Below are positions 53,418-61,693 of a stretch of DNA of 64,000 bases, piece by piece (the first letter of the stretch is position 1; each line of letters begins with the position of its first letter). The notes beneath the pieces were generated by a model that was not told the origin of the DNA, searched no databases, and saw only the letters and a program-made list of their open reading frames with translations. A program made the translations under genes and the position numbers. The stretch covers positions 1,550,001 to 1,614,000 of the forward strand of contig NZ_CP009282.1 in the NCBI RefSeq assembly GCF_000758605.1. The letters run 5' to 3'. The stretch is from Paenibacillus sp. FSL R5-0912 (GTDB taxonomy: Bacteria > Bacillota > Bacilli > Paenibacillales > Paenibacillaceae).

Positions 53418-53462
53418 CTAAATAGAATATAGGAAACCAATAACAGGAAGGGAGTGTGTATT

Positions 53463-55271
53463 ATGACTTATACAAGAAAACCACTTGCGGACTGCGTGCC
53501 TGGACTTGTGGCTACTGCCCGCGGCGACCAGCCGGCGACACTGGTGATTACTGGCGGCAAACTGGTCAATGTATGCTCCGGAGAGATTCTGGAGGGGATG
53601 TCTGTAGCAGTACAGGGCGGACGTATTGCCTACGTTGGCAAGGATGTCTCGCATACGATCGGTGAGGGGACACAGATCATTGATGCTGCAGGCAAATACA
53701 TTGCCCCGGGTCTGCTTGACGGGCACTGTCACATCGAGAGTACACAGCTGACGGCGACTGAGTTTGCCCGTGCAGTGCTGCCTATGGGCACGACCGGCGG
53801 ATTCTTTGATGCTCATGAGATCGCCAATGTATTCGGGCTGAAGGGCATTAAGCTGATGCTGGATGAGATGCGTGAAACTCCGCTGGCGGCTTATATGCAG
53901 GTTGCCTCCTGCGTACCTTCAGCAGGAGCGGAATTCGAAACAACCGGCGCATCGATCGGACCGGAGGAAGTAGCCGAGGCCTTTACCTGGGGCGAGGATG
54001 TCATTGCGCTGGGCGAAGTGATGAATTTCCCTGGCGTGGTGTACGGCGATGAGAAGATGCTTGGGGAAATTCAGGCGACTCTGCGCGCGGGACGTTATGT
54101 AGACGGTCATTTCACCTGGCCGGCGGATGACTGGAGACTTCCGGTTTATGCCGCCGCAGGTGTAACCGGCGATCATGAGTGTGTGACGGCGGAGGATGTA
54201 ATCGAACGCGTACGTCTTGGGATGTATGCCAAAATGCGCCGCGGCTCCGCCTGGCATGATGTGGCGAAGACCATCACCGCGCACACCGAGCATGGGCTCG
54301 ACCCGCGCCGGATGATGCTGGTGACCGACGACCGCAGCTCGGAGTCGCTGCGGGATGAAGGTCATATGGATTTTGTGGTGCGCCATGCCATCTCCCAGGG
54401 CCTTAAGCCGGTCACGGCTTTTCAAATGGCAACGATCAATACCGCCGAACGGTTCGGGGTAGCCCGTGATATCGGCTCAATTACGCCGGGCTCCTGTGCA
54501 GATATCATTCTGCTGGACGGAAATCTGGCTGATGTACACGTCGTGATGACGATTGCGGCTGGAGTTATCGTAGCAGAGAACGGGATCATGACGGCTGAGC
54601 TGAGTCCGTACACTTATCCGGATGAAGTGTTGGCCTCTGTACATCTGCCGCAGCCTCCGGTTCCGGAGGACTTCGTAATCCACGCGCCAATTGCTGAAGG
54701 TATTCTGGCCACACGGATCATCAAGGTGATCGAGAATCATGTGGAGACCGGGGAACTGATCATCAATCTGCCGGTCGCTGAATCCAAGCTGTTGGTCCAG
54801 GGGGGCTTGTGCAAAATCGCCGTCCTGGAGCGGCATAAGGGAACCGGCAACAAATCGGTTGGCGTGGTTGAGGGGATCGGCTTCCATGAGCCTGCTGCGA
54901 TTGCCATGACTGTAGCCCATGACAGCCATAATGTGCTGGTCATCGGCAATGATGATAACCTCATGGCTAAAGCTGCGGGTGCAGTAGCTGAAGCTCAGGG
55001 CGGTGTTGCGGTTATTACCGCTTCCGGAACAACTCTGTTCCCGCTGGCAATTGCCGGACTGATGTCGGCAGAGCCGTTCGAGATTGCTGCAGCCCAGTCT
55101 GCGGCCATCAGTAAAGCGCTGTATGATGCAGGCTGCACATTGAATTATGCTTTTATGACCTTGTCGCTGCTTGCACTGGCGGTCATTCCGACGCTGCGGA
55201 TTTCAGATAAAGGGCTGGTGCGGATTTCGCCGGAAGAGGGGATTCAGCTGGTTCCATTGTTTGTGAGCTAA
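53463..55271 (+). CDS. ade: Adenine deaminase
   Basis: Converts adenine to hypoxanthine and ammonia, feeding purine oxidation. The 602-residue amidohydrolase has the metal motif DGHCHIESTQLT (H88, H90), GFFDAHEIANVFG, and a C-terminal domain typical of AdeC. ATG 53463 lies behind GGAAGGGAG; an earlier ATG in frame at 53454 lacks spacing. Separated from pucG by a terminator, so it has its own control; no purine riboswitch was recognised in the 240-base leader. Confidence 0.94.
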   Translation: MTYTRKPLADCVPGLVATARGDQPATLVITGGKLVNVCSGEILEGMSVAVQGGRIAYVGKDVSHTIGEGTQIIDAAGKYIAPGLLDGHCHIESTQLTATEFARAVLPMGTTGGFFDAHEIANVFGLKGIKLMLDEMRETPLAAYMQVASCVPSAGAEFETTGASIGPEEVAEAFTWGEDVIALGEVMNFPGVVYGDEKMLGEIQATLRAGRYVDGHFTWPADDWRLPVYAAAGVTGDHECVTAEDVIERVRLGMYAKMRRGSAWHDVAKTITAHTEHGLDPRRMMLVTDDRSSESLRDEGHMDFVVRHAISQGLKPVTAFQMATINTAERFGVARDIGSITPGSCADIILLDGNLADVHVVMTIAAGVIVAENGIMTAELSPYTYPDEVLASVHLPQPPVPEDFVIHAPIAEGILATRIIKVIENHVETGELIINLPVAESKLLVQGGLCKIAVLERHKGTGNKSVGVVEGIGFHEPAAIAMTVAHDSHNVLVIGNDDNLMAKAAGAVAEAQGGVAVITASGTTLFPLAIAGLMSAEPFEIAAAQSAAISKALYDAGCTLNYAFMTLSLLALAVIPTLRISDKGLVRISPEEGIQLVPLFVS

Positions 55272-55327
55272 ATCTACGTTCAGAAGCCGGCAAAAGTCTT
55301 GCAGGATCATACAGACATCACCGAAAC

Positions 55328-55367
55328 GGGATGCTGCCCGCTCATTATAGAGCCTGGGCAGCATCCC
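55328..55367 (+). terminator. Terminator after adenine deaminase
   Basis: Perfect 12-bp stem GGGATGCTGCCC/GGGCAGCATCCC followed by TTATTT. Confidence 0.85.
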
Positions 55368-55615
55368 TTATTTGCATGTGATTTCTCTTGTCAGAATAGC
55401 CTTTACTGCTAAATTAATGACTTTAATCCGGTGCGGGGCATATAATTAACCATTTCAACACAATTAGAAACATATTTTTTTAAAATTTTAATGAAAAACA
55501 TTAACAAATTGTGAGAAAAAGTCGATAATACTTTTAAATTAGTTAAAATTATTGTCGAATCGTGTATGTGCAGAAAAATACTGAAAGGCCAAATATAAGG
55601 AACGGGGTGTATGAG
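55368..55615 (+). other. AT-rich upstream region of IDEAL-domain gene
   Basis: Very AT-rich with runs of T and A, no gene and no clear sigma-A hexamer pair. It probably contains the promoter of the gene that follows. Confidence 0.4.
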
Positions 55616-56068
55616 ATGATGAGATTAGAAACACAGGACATCGTGAATATCACCAAGAAGCAAATTACCGGTATTTTTAAAATGGAGCCGGTGGAACTGA
55701 GATTTGTCAACGACTTTCAGGGTGAGCAGTATCTCTTGACCAATGATAAGCTGCATCTCAGCAACCAGCATTATTGGGCCAAAGTAATGGATTGTGTCTT
55801 CGACAGTCATGTCAGACCTGTATTGATGTGTGAGGTGCTATACTTCCTGCGGAATGAGTTTCTGGAGAGTGATATCAAGCTGATGTTTTCTTATGACTTT
55901 GCGGATGGGGCAGATGGGGCAGCGGTCGCTACTGCTGAAATCAGCTTCAATGATTCGCCGGAGCTGCAGCCGGGAGAGATTGCCGAATTGATTGATTTTG
56001 CGTTGACTTTGCAGGATAAACAGTGGTTCGAGGAACTGACTGCCAAATATAAACAGCTGACCGCTTGA
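55616..56068 (+). CDS. IDEAL-domain protein
   Basis: A 150-residue protein. The C-terminal ~25 residues (LIDFALTLQDKQWFEELTAKY) match the short IDEAL helix seen in YpiB and in competence-related proteins of Bacillota, probably a protein-protein contact element. The remainder (SNQHYWAKVMDCVFDSHVRP, LMCEVLYFLRNEFLE) is a soluble mixed domain. ATG 55616 is chosen behind GGGGTG; ATG 55619 is also possible. No operon partner. Function unknown. Confidence 0.78.
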   Translation: MMRLETQDIVNITKKQITGIFKMEPVELRFVNDFQGEQYLLTNDKLHLSNQHYWAKVMDCVFDSHVRPVLMCEVLYFLRNEFLESDIKLMFSYDFADGADGAAVATAEISFNDSPELQPGEIAELIDFALTLQDKQWFEELTAKYKQLTA

Positions 56069-56111
56069 ATCTTATGCGGAAGGTAAGCTGCCTGAATACA
56101 ATTCAAATAAT

Positions 56112-56165
56112 AAAGCCGTCCGGGCCGCAGGGGAAGTCAGCCTGCCGATCAGGCGGCTTTTCGGT
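56112..56165 (+). terminator. Terminator after IDEAL-domain gene
   Basis: AAAGCCG/CGGCTTT outer stem with inner GCAGG/CCTGC pairing and a TTTT end. Confidence 0.65.
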
Positions 56166-56609
56166 TGTATAGGAAATGATGATATTCGTCTGTCGGGGAT
56201 AAAACCCGCATGATGCTTTGGATACGTTTCTTTGGGAGTTGGAGCAAATCCGCCTAAAGGACGAATTTGTCCTTGTATCAGGAATCCCGCTGAATCCGCC
56301 GAAAGCGGGCGGTAGGGGGGAAAAGGGATAAATGCCTCTGCTTCTACCGGAGGCTGCCAAAAGGAAGAAATGAGGGGCAATAGTGCCCCTGATTACACCG
56401 GGATGATGTCCAAGAGGTAGTCTGAATGGAGCAATGTGAAGTGGCCTATAATCTGCATAAGCTGCTCAGGCCGCATAAGCCCCGTCTTGATTCACCCGTT
56501 AGGGTAATTTTTTCTTTAAATATAGAAGGAATGTTTACGCCATACTTTATCCTTATACTTCCCGCTGAAACGGGAGTCGTCCCTTAAAGGACTGCATAGC
56601 CGCTTCCAC
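56166..56609. repeat. Dispersed-repeat-like intergenic block
   Basis: About 440 bases without a credible gene. Minus-strand frames give Pro/Ser-rich products with no ribosome site. It contains the near-palindrome AAGGACGAATTTGTCCTT (around 56258-56275) next to a GC-rich stretch. From general knowledge this looks like the palindromic intergenic elements scattered in Paenibacillus genomes; only one copy is visible here, so this is an inference. Confidence 0.4.
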
Positions 56610-57680
56610 TTAGGTACTGAACGTCTCCGGAGTGGACGATTCCACAGCTTCCACAGCTTCTGCAGCTGGGAGCCAGCCCAACGCTGTGCCATTCACCATC
56701 CGGGCGAGGAAGTCTATCCATTCCGGATGGTCATTCAAGCAGGGGGCGACAGTTAAATTCTCAGCCGTTCCACCGCCTGAAGCGAACAGCTCCCGGCCTT
56801 CAACAGCCAGCTCATGCAGCGTTTCCAGGCAGTCGGTTACAAGCCCCGGCGAGAAAATCATAGGCCTCCGAATTCCGCGTCCGCTGAGCTCTTTGAGCGT
56901 ATGGGCAGTAGAAGGGCCGACCCATTTCTCGGGTCCGAAGCGGGATTGGAAGGAAATCTGCCAGCGTTCCGGTGCCCAATTCATAGCCTCGGCAAGCAGA
57001 CGGCCGGTCTGATGGCATTGCTGCGGATACGGGTCTCCAGTCTCCGCATAACGGCGGGGTATTCCATGGAAGGACAGAATATAGTAATCTGGTTCTTCGT
57101 CCAGCTCTCCAAGCTTCCGGAGCAGCAGCGACTTCATCGCTGAGATATAGTCCGGTGCATCATAATAGGCTTCTATGAAACGCAGCGCCGGCACGAAACG
57201 CTTGGAGACCTGCCCTGAGCGGCTATCCCTTCCCAGTGCGGCGAAGCTTGCAGCTTCATAGACCGACGCAGTTGTGGTCGAGGAATACTGCGGGAACAGC
57301 GGCAGTACAATGATCCGTGTAATACCTGCAGCTTCCAGCTTGCGGAAGGCTTGCGGCATGCTTGGCTCGCTATAGGCAAGTCCTAATTCAACCTGGTAGC
57401 GGCCGCCAAGCAGGGACTGCAGCGCAGTCTGCTGAGCCCTGGAGTGGACGAGCAGCGGGGAACCTTCCTTCATCCAGATCTCCTGATACAGCTTCGCAGA
57501 CCGGCGCGGCCGGGTGCGCAGAATAATCCCGCGCAGCAGAGGCTGCCAGAGCAGCGGATGATAATCAATGATTCTGCGGTCAGACAGAAAGCGCTTAAGA
57601 TATGGACGAACCGCCTTGGCGCTGGGGGCGTCAGGTGTTCCAATCTGAGCAAGAATAACTCCTATAGAAGGCTGATTCAT
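56610..57680 (-). CDS. hemH: Ferrochelatase, Gram-negative (protoporphyrin) type
   Basis: Inserts Fe(II) into a porphyrin in haem synthesis. The 356-residue protein opens GVILAQIGTPDAPS, then RFLSDRRIIDYHPLLWQPLL, H205 in ILSFHGIPRRY, QCHQTG, SFQSRFGPEKW and E286 in GLVTDCLETLHEL. These are the motifs of proteobacterial ferrochelatases, rather than the shorter coproporphyrin ferrochelatase of most Gram-positives, where the site reads differently. It is a single gene, not beside hemE or hemY, so it may be a transferred extra copy. The start ATG 57680 has a weak GAGCC-like site. Confidence 0.9.
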   Translation of the reverse strand: MNQPSIGVILAQIGTPDAPSAKAVRPYLKRFLSDRRIIDYHPLLWQPLLRGIILRTRPRRSAKLYQEIWMKEGSPLLVHSRAQQTALQSLLGGRYQVELGLAYSEPSMPQAFRKLEAAGITRIIVLPLFPQYSSTTTASVYEAASFAALGRDSRSGQVSKRFVPALRFIEAYYDAPDYISAMKSLLLRKLGELDEEPDYYILSFHGIPRRYAETGDPYPQQCHQTGRLLAEAMNWAPERWQISFQSRFGPEKWVGPSTAHTLKELSGRGIRRPMIFSPGLVTDCLETLHELAVEGRELFASGGGTAENLTVAPCLNDHPEWIDFLARMVNGTALGWLPAAEAVEAVESSTPETFST

Positions 57681-57943
57681 GAGCAGTAGCGGCTCCTTTT
57701 CACGAACATGACATCGTTTTAAAATATCACATTAAGGGGCTGAGTTACAATATAATCTGTCACATTAATATCATAAGACGGTGTAAATGGGAGAATTTGA
57801 GAGGGATAACCATTGTACTTTTTACGTTAATTTCGAAATAGTGATGTTTCTTATAGGGTGTGTGATTTTATATACAGAGAAAAGTGTTTCAAATTTGATA
57901 CCATCAAGCCAGAAATTACCGCTAGCAACCTGAAATCCTCTTA
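57681..57943. other. AT-rich intergenic spacer between divergent hemH and FMN-protein genes
   Basis: No gene seen; AT-rich. It carries the promoters for the minus-strand ferrochelatase and leads into the tandem operators of the FMN-binding protein gene. Confidence 0.5.
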
Positions 57944-57982
57944 TGTGAATTAATTCACCTTTTTATGTGAATTGTTTCACCT
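57944..57982. promoter_or_regulatory. Two tandem Rex/Fnr-like operators
   Basis: GTGAATTAATTCAC (57945-57958) and GTGAATTGTTTCAC (57967-57980) repeat with a 22-bp period inside ATGTGAATT..TTCACCTTTT units. Each fits both the Rex site (TTGTGAA-N4-TTCACAA, core TGTGAA/TTCAC intact) and the Bacillus Fnr/Crp site (TGTGA-N6-TCAC). The second ends 14 bases before a TATAAA -10-like hexamer (57995-58000). Both regulators sense redox or oxygen limitation. Confidence 0.65.
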
Positions 57983-58013
57983 TTTGAAAGATTGTATAAA
58001 TGGATGCATCTTT

Positions 58014-58106
58014 TTCACACACGGGATGGGTCGCGCAGGAACGGGAAAGGGGGGATGACCTCTTATGTAGAGTCCGGGTACTCTTCGTAAGAAGGGATGG
58101 TGTGAA
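58014..58106 (+). promoter_or_regulatory. Structured 5' leader of the FMN-protein mRNA
   Basis: TTCACAC (58014-58020) pairs perfectly with GTGTGAA (58100-58106), closing a 93-base G-rich segment that contains hairpins CCTC..GAG (58060-58080) and CTTC-GTAA-GAAG (58083-58094). It matches none of the riboswitch consensus patterns I could compare from memory. Confidence 0.4.
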
Positions 58107-58167
58107 CGGGAAGAACAGTTTAAAAGGGCTACATACTACTGGGGATATAATAAAGGAGAATACGCAT

Positions 58168-60441
58168 TTGAAAAAACTAATTGCTTTGACTGTAAGCGCA
58201 GCCTTACTGCTTGCGCCACTCGCCTACACGATTAATGCACCAGCCTTGAACCTGAAGGTGGATGCGGTGTCGGCAGCTTCGGAGGAAGCTCCGGCAGCTA
58301 CTGCCAAACCAGCTCCGAAACCGACAGCTAAACCAGCTCCTAAACCTACCGCTAAGCCAGCAGCAACACCTAAGGCAACCGCTAAGCCAGCAGCAACACC
58401 TAAGGCAACTGCTAAACCGGCAGCAACACCTAAAGCAACTGCTAAACCGGCAGCAACCGCTGCACCTGCAGCATCCGCCAAAGCATCTGCTAAACCAGCA
58501 GCAACAGTTAAGCCAGCTGCTACAGCTAAGCCTGTTGCAACAGCAGTACCAGTTACTGTTAAAGCAGCCGTGTATCAAGACGGAGTCTATGTAGCCTATG
58601 GCGATGCTTACTCCAAAGGTACTGAAGGCGCTAAAGTTACAATCAAAGACGGCAAAATTGCCGACATCGAGCTGCTGAGAACCAGCCCGAAAATTATCGA
58701 CCGGAACGCCCGTGATAACTACAGCGGCGTATGGGTGGCATACGGTCTGATGAAAGACAGACTGATTGGCAAAACGAGAGACGGCGCAGCAGCTGTTGAC
58801 GCTGTATCCGGCGCAACCCGCTCCAGCAACGGCTGGAAATTGTCGGTGGACAGAGCGTTCGAAAGATCGCTGCAGGATAAGCCGGCTGATGCTACTTATT
58901 TCGCCGGCGTTCACATGGGTGTAGATCCTGAAGCCAAATATGCAGTGTTTGCTACTTACGATGCAAACAAACTGACAGCAGTTAAATTGTACCCGCTGAC
59001 TGCAACTGGTGATTTCGCAGATGAGAAGACTTATACTGCTGAACAAACGGCAGCGATTGCAGCAATTACACCAGTACTGCTGGCCAATGGTTCTGCTGCC
59101 AAGTCTGTAGCCGGCTTCGAAGCTGAATCCAAAGCTGCGATCAACGCTTTCTGGGATGCTGAGCAAAATGCCAGCATCAACAACGCTTCCGCTTATGTGG
59201 ACGGGTTCTACTCTTCCTACGGTACAGCAAGAAGCGTAGGCGTTGAGAGAGCCGATGTTGTAATCCGCAACGGTAAGCTGGTTGATGTGAAATTGTTCAG
59301 ACTTGGCACTAACCTGATTGACAGAGGCGCAACTGCTTATGCTGAAGTAGTGAAAGCAAATGCTCCTATGACTGCTAAATTGCTTGCGAACGGTTCTTAT
59401 ATCGCTAATTATGATGAGAAGGTAGACGGAATTTCGGGCGCCACTGAGAGCAGCCACGGCTGGAACCAGGCTGTAGAAAGAGCTTTCGAGAAGGCTCTGA
59501 AGGTATCTGCAGAAGGTAAATACTTCGACGGCAAATTTGCCGGAGTGGATAACCAGTCTAAAGTTCTTCTGCTGGCAGATGTTGCTGGCGATCAAGTAAC
59601 TGCTATCAAACTGAGCCTGTTCGGTACAGACGGCAAGATTATTGCTGATGACAAGCGTACAGATGCGCAGAAATCCCTTGTTGATCAACTGACTGCCGGA
59701 TTGCTTGCAAACGGCGTGGACACTGCTGATATCGCTGGCCAGGAAGCTGTATCTGCTGCAGCAAAGGCAGCACTGACTGATGCCCTGACCAATGCTTCCA
59801 AAGTACAAGGCACTTATAAAGACGGCACGTTCACCGCTTACGGCGACGCTTATGACAAGGGTACAAACAAAGCTGACGTTACCCTGCGTAACGGCAAGAT
59901 CGTAAATGTTGCTCTTTCCCGTGTAGGAATGAACATGGTAGACCTGGGTAAAGCCGCTTATGCTGAAGTTCAAAAAGCAATTCCGGTGCTGACAGCTAAC
60001 TTCCTGGCTGCAGGCACAAGAGAAGGCGCAGCACAAGTAGATGCTGTATCTGGCGCTACCAGCAGCAGCAATGCACTTAAAGCTGCCGTTGACAGAGCTT
60101 ACGGTAAAGCTGAAGTTGTTGAAACCGAGAAGGCTGCATACTTCGATGGGATCTTCATCGGTGCCAGTGCAGACAAATCCGTAAATGTAATGGTTACTAC
60201 TAAGTTCAATGTTCCAGTAACTATGGTTGTTTACTACCTTGATGATAAAGGTAAAGTAAGATACAACCTGACGGATGACGAATTGCTCGTGAAATACGAA
60301 ATCGAGAATACTTCGAACGGCAAAGGACTGCACAAGTACGGATACCGTGCTGCAGCATTCGGAACGAATGATGCCCAGAAAGCAATCTCTGCCAAAGCTA
60401 TTGAAGCGATCAAAGCAGCACTTGAAGCAGCTGGAAAATAA
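58168..60441 (+). CDS. Secreted protein with three FMN-binding domains (candidate multi-flavinylated electron carrier)
   Basis: A 757-residue exported protein. A signal peptide (KKLIALTVSAALLLAPLAYT) and a repetitive AKPA/ATPK linker (residues ~40-130) suggest it spans or sits in the cell wall. Three FMN_bind-type domains follow, each with DGxYxAYGDAYxKG..V.I.(D/N)GKI and the motif SGAT-(R/E/S)SS; the acceptor threonines are T217, T426 and T631, about 205 residues apart. ApbE flavin transferases attach FMN to Thr in such D-x-x-S-G-A-T sites. A further C-terminal half-domain ends the protein. TTG 58168 is the start, behind AAAGGAG at 9 bases. Inferred role: extracytoplasmic electron transfer. 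apbE is not in the window. Confidence 0.85.
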   Translation: MKKLIALTVSAALLLAPLAYTINAPALNLKVDAVSAASEEAPAATAKPAPKPTAKPAPKPTAKPAATPKATAKPAATPKATAKPAATPKATAKPAATAAPAASAKASAKPAATVKPAATAKPVATAVPVTVKAAVYQDGVYVAYGDAYSKGTEGAKVTIKDGKIADIELLRTSPKIIDRNARDNYSGVWVAYGLMKDRLIGKTRDGAAAVDAVSGATRSSNGWKLSVDRAFERSLQDKPADATYFAGVHMGVDPEAKYAVFATYDANKLTAVKLYPLTATGDFADEKTYTAEQTAAIAAITPVLLANGSAAKSVAGFEAESKAAINAFWDAEQNASINNASAYVDGFYSSYGTARSVGVERADVVIRNGKLVDVKLFRLGTNLIDRGATAYAEVVKANAPMTAKLLANGSYIANYDEKVDGISGATESSHGWNQAVERAFEKALKVSAEGKYFDGKFAGVDNQSKVLLLADVAGDQVTAIKLSLFGTDGKIIADDKRTDAQKSLVDQLTAGLLANGVDTADIAGQEAVSAAAKAALTDALTNASKVQGTYKDGTFTAYGDAYDKGTNKADVTLRNGKIVNVALSRVGMNMVDLGKAAYAEVQKAIPVLTANFLAAGTREGAAQVDAVSGATSSSNALKAAVDRAYGKAEVVETEKAAYFDGIFIGASADKSVNVMVTTKFNVPVTMVVYYLDDKGKVRYNLTDDELLVKYEIENTSNGKGLHKYGYRAAAFGTNDAQKAISAKAIEAIKAALEAAGK

Positions 60442-60455
60442 TTAAATCTAACCTC

Positions 60456-60506
60456 AAAGGGGCGTCCTTGACCATGCAAATGGTTGGGGACATCCCTTTT
60501 TTATTT
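60456..60506 (+). terminator. Terminator after FMN-binding protein gene
   Basis: Long stem AAAGGGGCGTCC..ACCAT/ATGGT..GGACATCCCTTTTTT. Confidence 0.88.
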
Positions 60507-60646
60507 TTGCACGAACAGGCTGCAAGGGGGAATGGACATAATTAAGAATGGATATCGTATAGTAATTTAAAGGGATTTCGGATGTGAATGTCTAAACTTT
60601 AATATACACCGCAGGTTCAAAGCCTGTAAGTAATAGGAGGCTCCTC

Positions 60647-61603
60647 ATGACATTAATTAAACAGCTATCCCCACAGGATGAATTCACCGGCTTCTATCTG
60701 CTTAGGGAACTAGTGCTAAAACAGACAAACGGTACTCCTCCAAAGGATTATTTTGATATCGTACTTGGTGATTCCAGCGGCCAGCTGTCGGCTAAATATT
60801 GGGATGTAAGTGTAACGGATAAAGAAACATTTTTCCCGATGGCCCTGGTGAAGGTCCGCGGGATTGCCCATACTTACCGGGAGAAGCTGCAGGTCAAAAT
60901 AACCAAAATCAGACTCGCGGATGAGTCCGATGGCGTGTCGCTTACCGAGTTCATCCGTTCAGCCCCTGTGCGTCCTGTGGATCTGATCCACACAATTAAG
61001 AATGCAATGGCCAGTATAACCGACCCGGAGGTCGCATCGATCGTTTCCTTCTGTGTGGGGAAAGTGGAAGAGAAGCTGATGCACTATCCTGCAGCCAAAA
61101 CGCATCATCATGCTTATTTTGCCGGACTGGCTTATCATATGGTGCGGATGCTGGAGATCGGGGATTTCCTGTGCAAGCAGCGCCCGTTCCTGAATCCTGA
61201 TCTTATAAGAGCGGGAATTATCCTCCACGATATTGCCAAACCGGAAGAAATGATCTCGCAATTCGGTATTGTGTCGGATTATAGTGTGCAGGGCAAGCTG
61301 ATCGGTCATATTTCGATGGCGTCGAGCTGGATTACGGAAGCGGCTATCCGCACCGGCATTGATCTGGAATCGGAGAAGGTATTGGCACTGCAGCATCTGG
61401 TATTGTCGCATCATAATCTGGGGGAATGGGGAAGTCCGGTCCAGCCCCAGACAGCGGAAGCGGTCGCCTTGCATCATATCGATGCCATGGATGCCAAGCT
61501 GCAGATGGTGGAGGATGCGCTGGATACTACTCCCGAGACGGAGGAATGGACACCGTTCATCAGGGGACTGGAGAATAAGGCGGTTTACCGGATGAAAATC
61601 TGA
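60647..61603 (+). CDS. yhaM: 3'-5' exoribonuclease YhaM
   Basis: RNA 3'-5' exonuclease of the OB-fold plus HD-domain type, 318 residues, acting in mRNA turnover with other RNases. Residues 1-95 form an OB fold (DIVLGDSSGQLSAKYWDV) and 150-300 an HD domain with KTHHHAYFAGLAYHM, LHDIAKPEE and LVLSHH metal ligands. ATG 60647 follows AGGAGG. Length and order match the B. subtilis enzyme (314 residues). It is monocistronic and closed by a strong terminator. Confidence 0.93.
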   Translation: MTLIKQLSPQDEFTGFYLLRELVLKQTNGTPPKDYFDIVLGDSSGQLSAKYWDVSVTDKETFFPMALVKVRGIAHTYREKLQVKITKIRLADESDGVSLTEFIRSAPVRPVDLIHTIKNAMASITDPEVASIVSFCVGKVEEKLMHYPAAKTHHHAYFAGLAYHMVRMLEIGDFLCKQRPFLNPDLIRAGIILHDIAKPEEMISQFGIVSDYSVQGKLIGHISMASSWITEAAIRTGIDLESEKVLALQHLVLSHHNLGEWGSPVQPQTAEAVALHHIDAMDAKLQMVEDALDTTPETEEWTPFIRGLENKAVYRMKI

Positions 61604-61631
61604 GGCTATGCTGTAACGCGTAAGAGATAAC

Positions 61632-61668
61632 AACACCCCCAAGCCATGATTGCGGCTTGGGGGTGTTT
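61632..61668. terminator. Bidirectional terminator between yhaM and the exonuclease-TerD gene
   Basis: AACACCCCCAAGCC, loop, GGCTTGGGGGTGTT, a perfect 14-bp stem between convergent genes. Confidence 0.85.
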
Positions 61669-61693
61669 GTGTATGCCATAAGGGGCATGAATT

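Noticed and set aside
56072..56380. 102-codon minus-strand ORF
   Set aside because: No SD, low-complexity product, lies over a terminator and repeat-like block.
58000..58167. N-terminal extension of the FMN-binding protein from 58000
   Set aside because: Basic, non-secretory sequence without SD; TTG 58168 with AAAGGAG gives a clean signal peptide.
58204..60333. 709-codon open frame antisense to the FMN-binding protein gene
   Set aside because: Cys/Ser-rich product with no family motif and no ribosome site; it mirrors the Ala/Lys-rich codon use of the sense gene.
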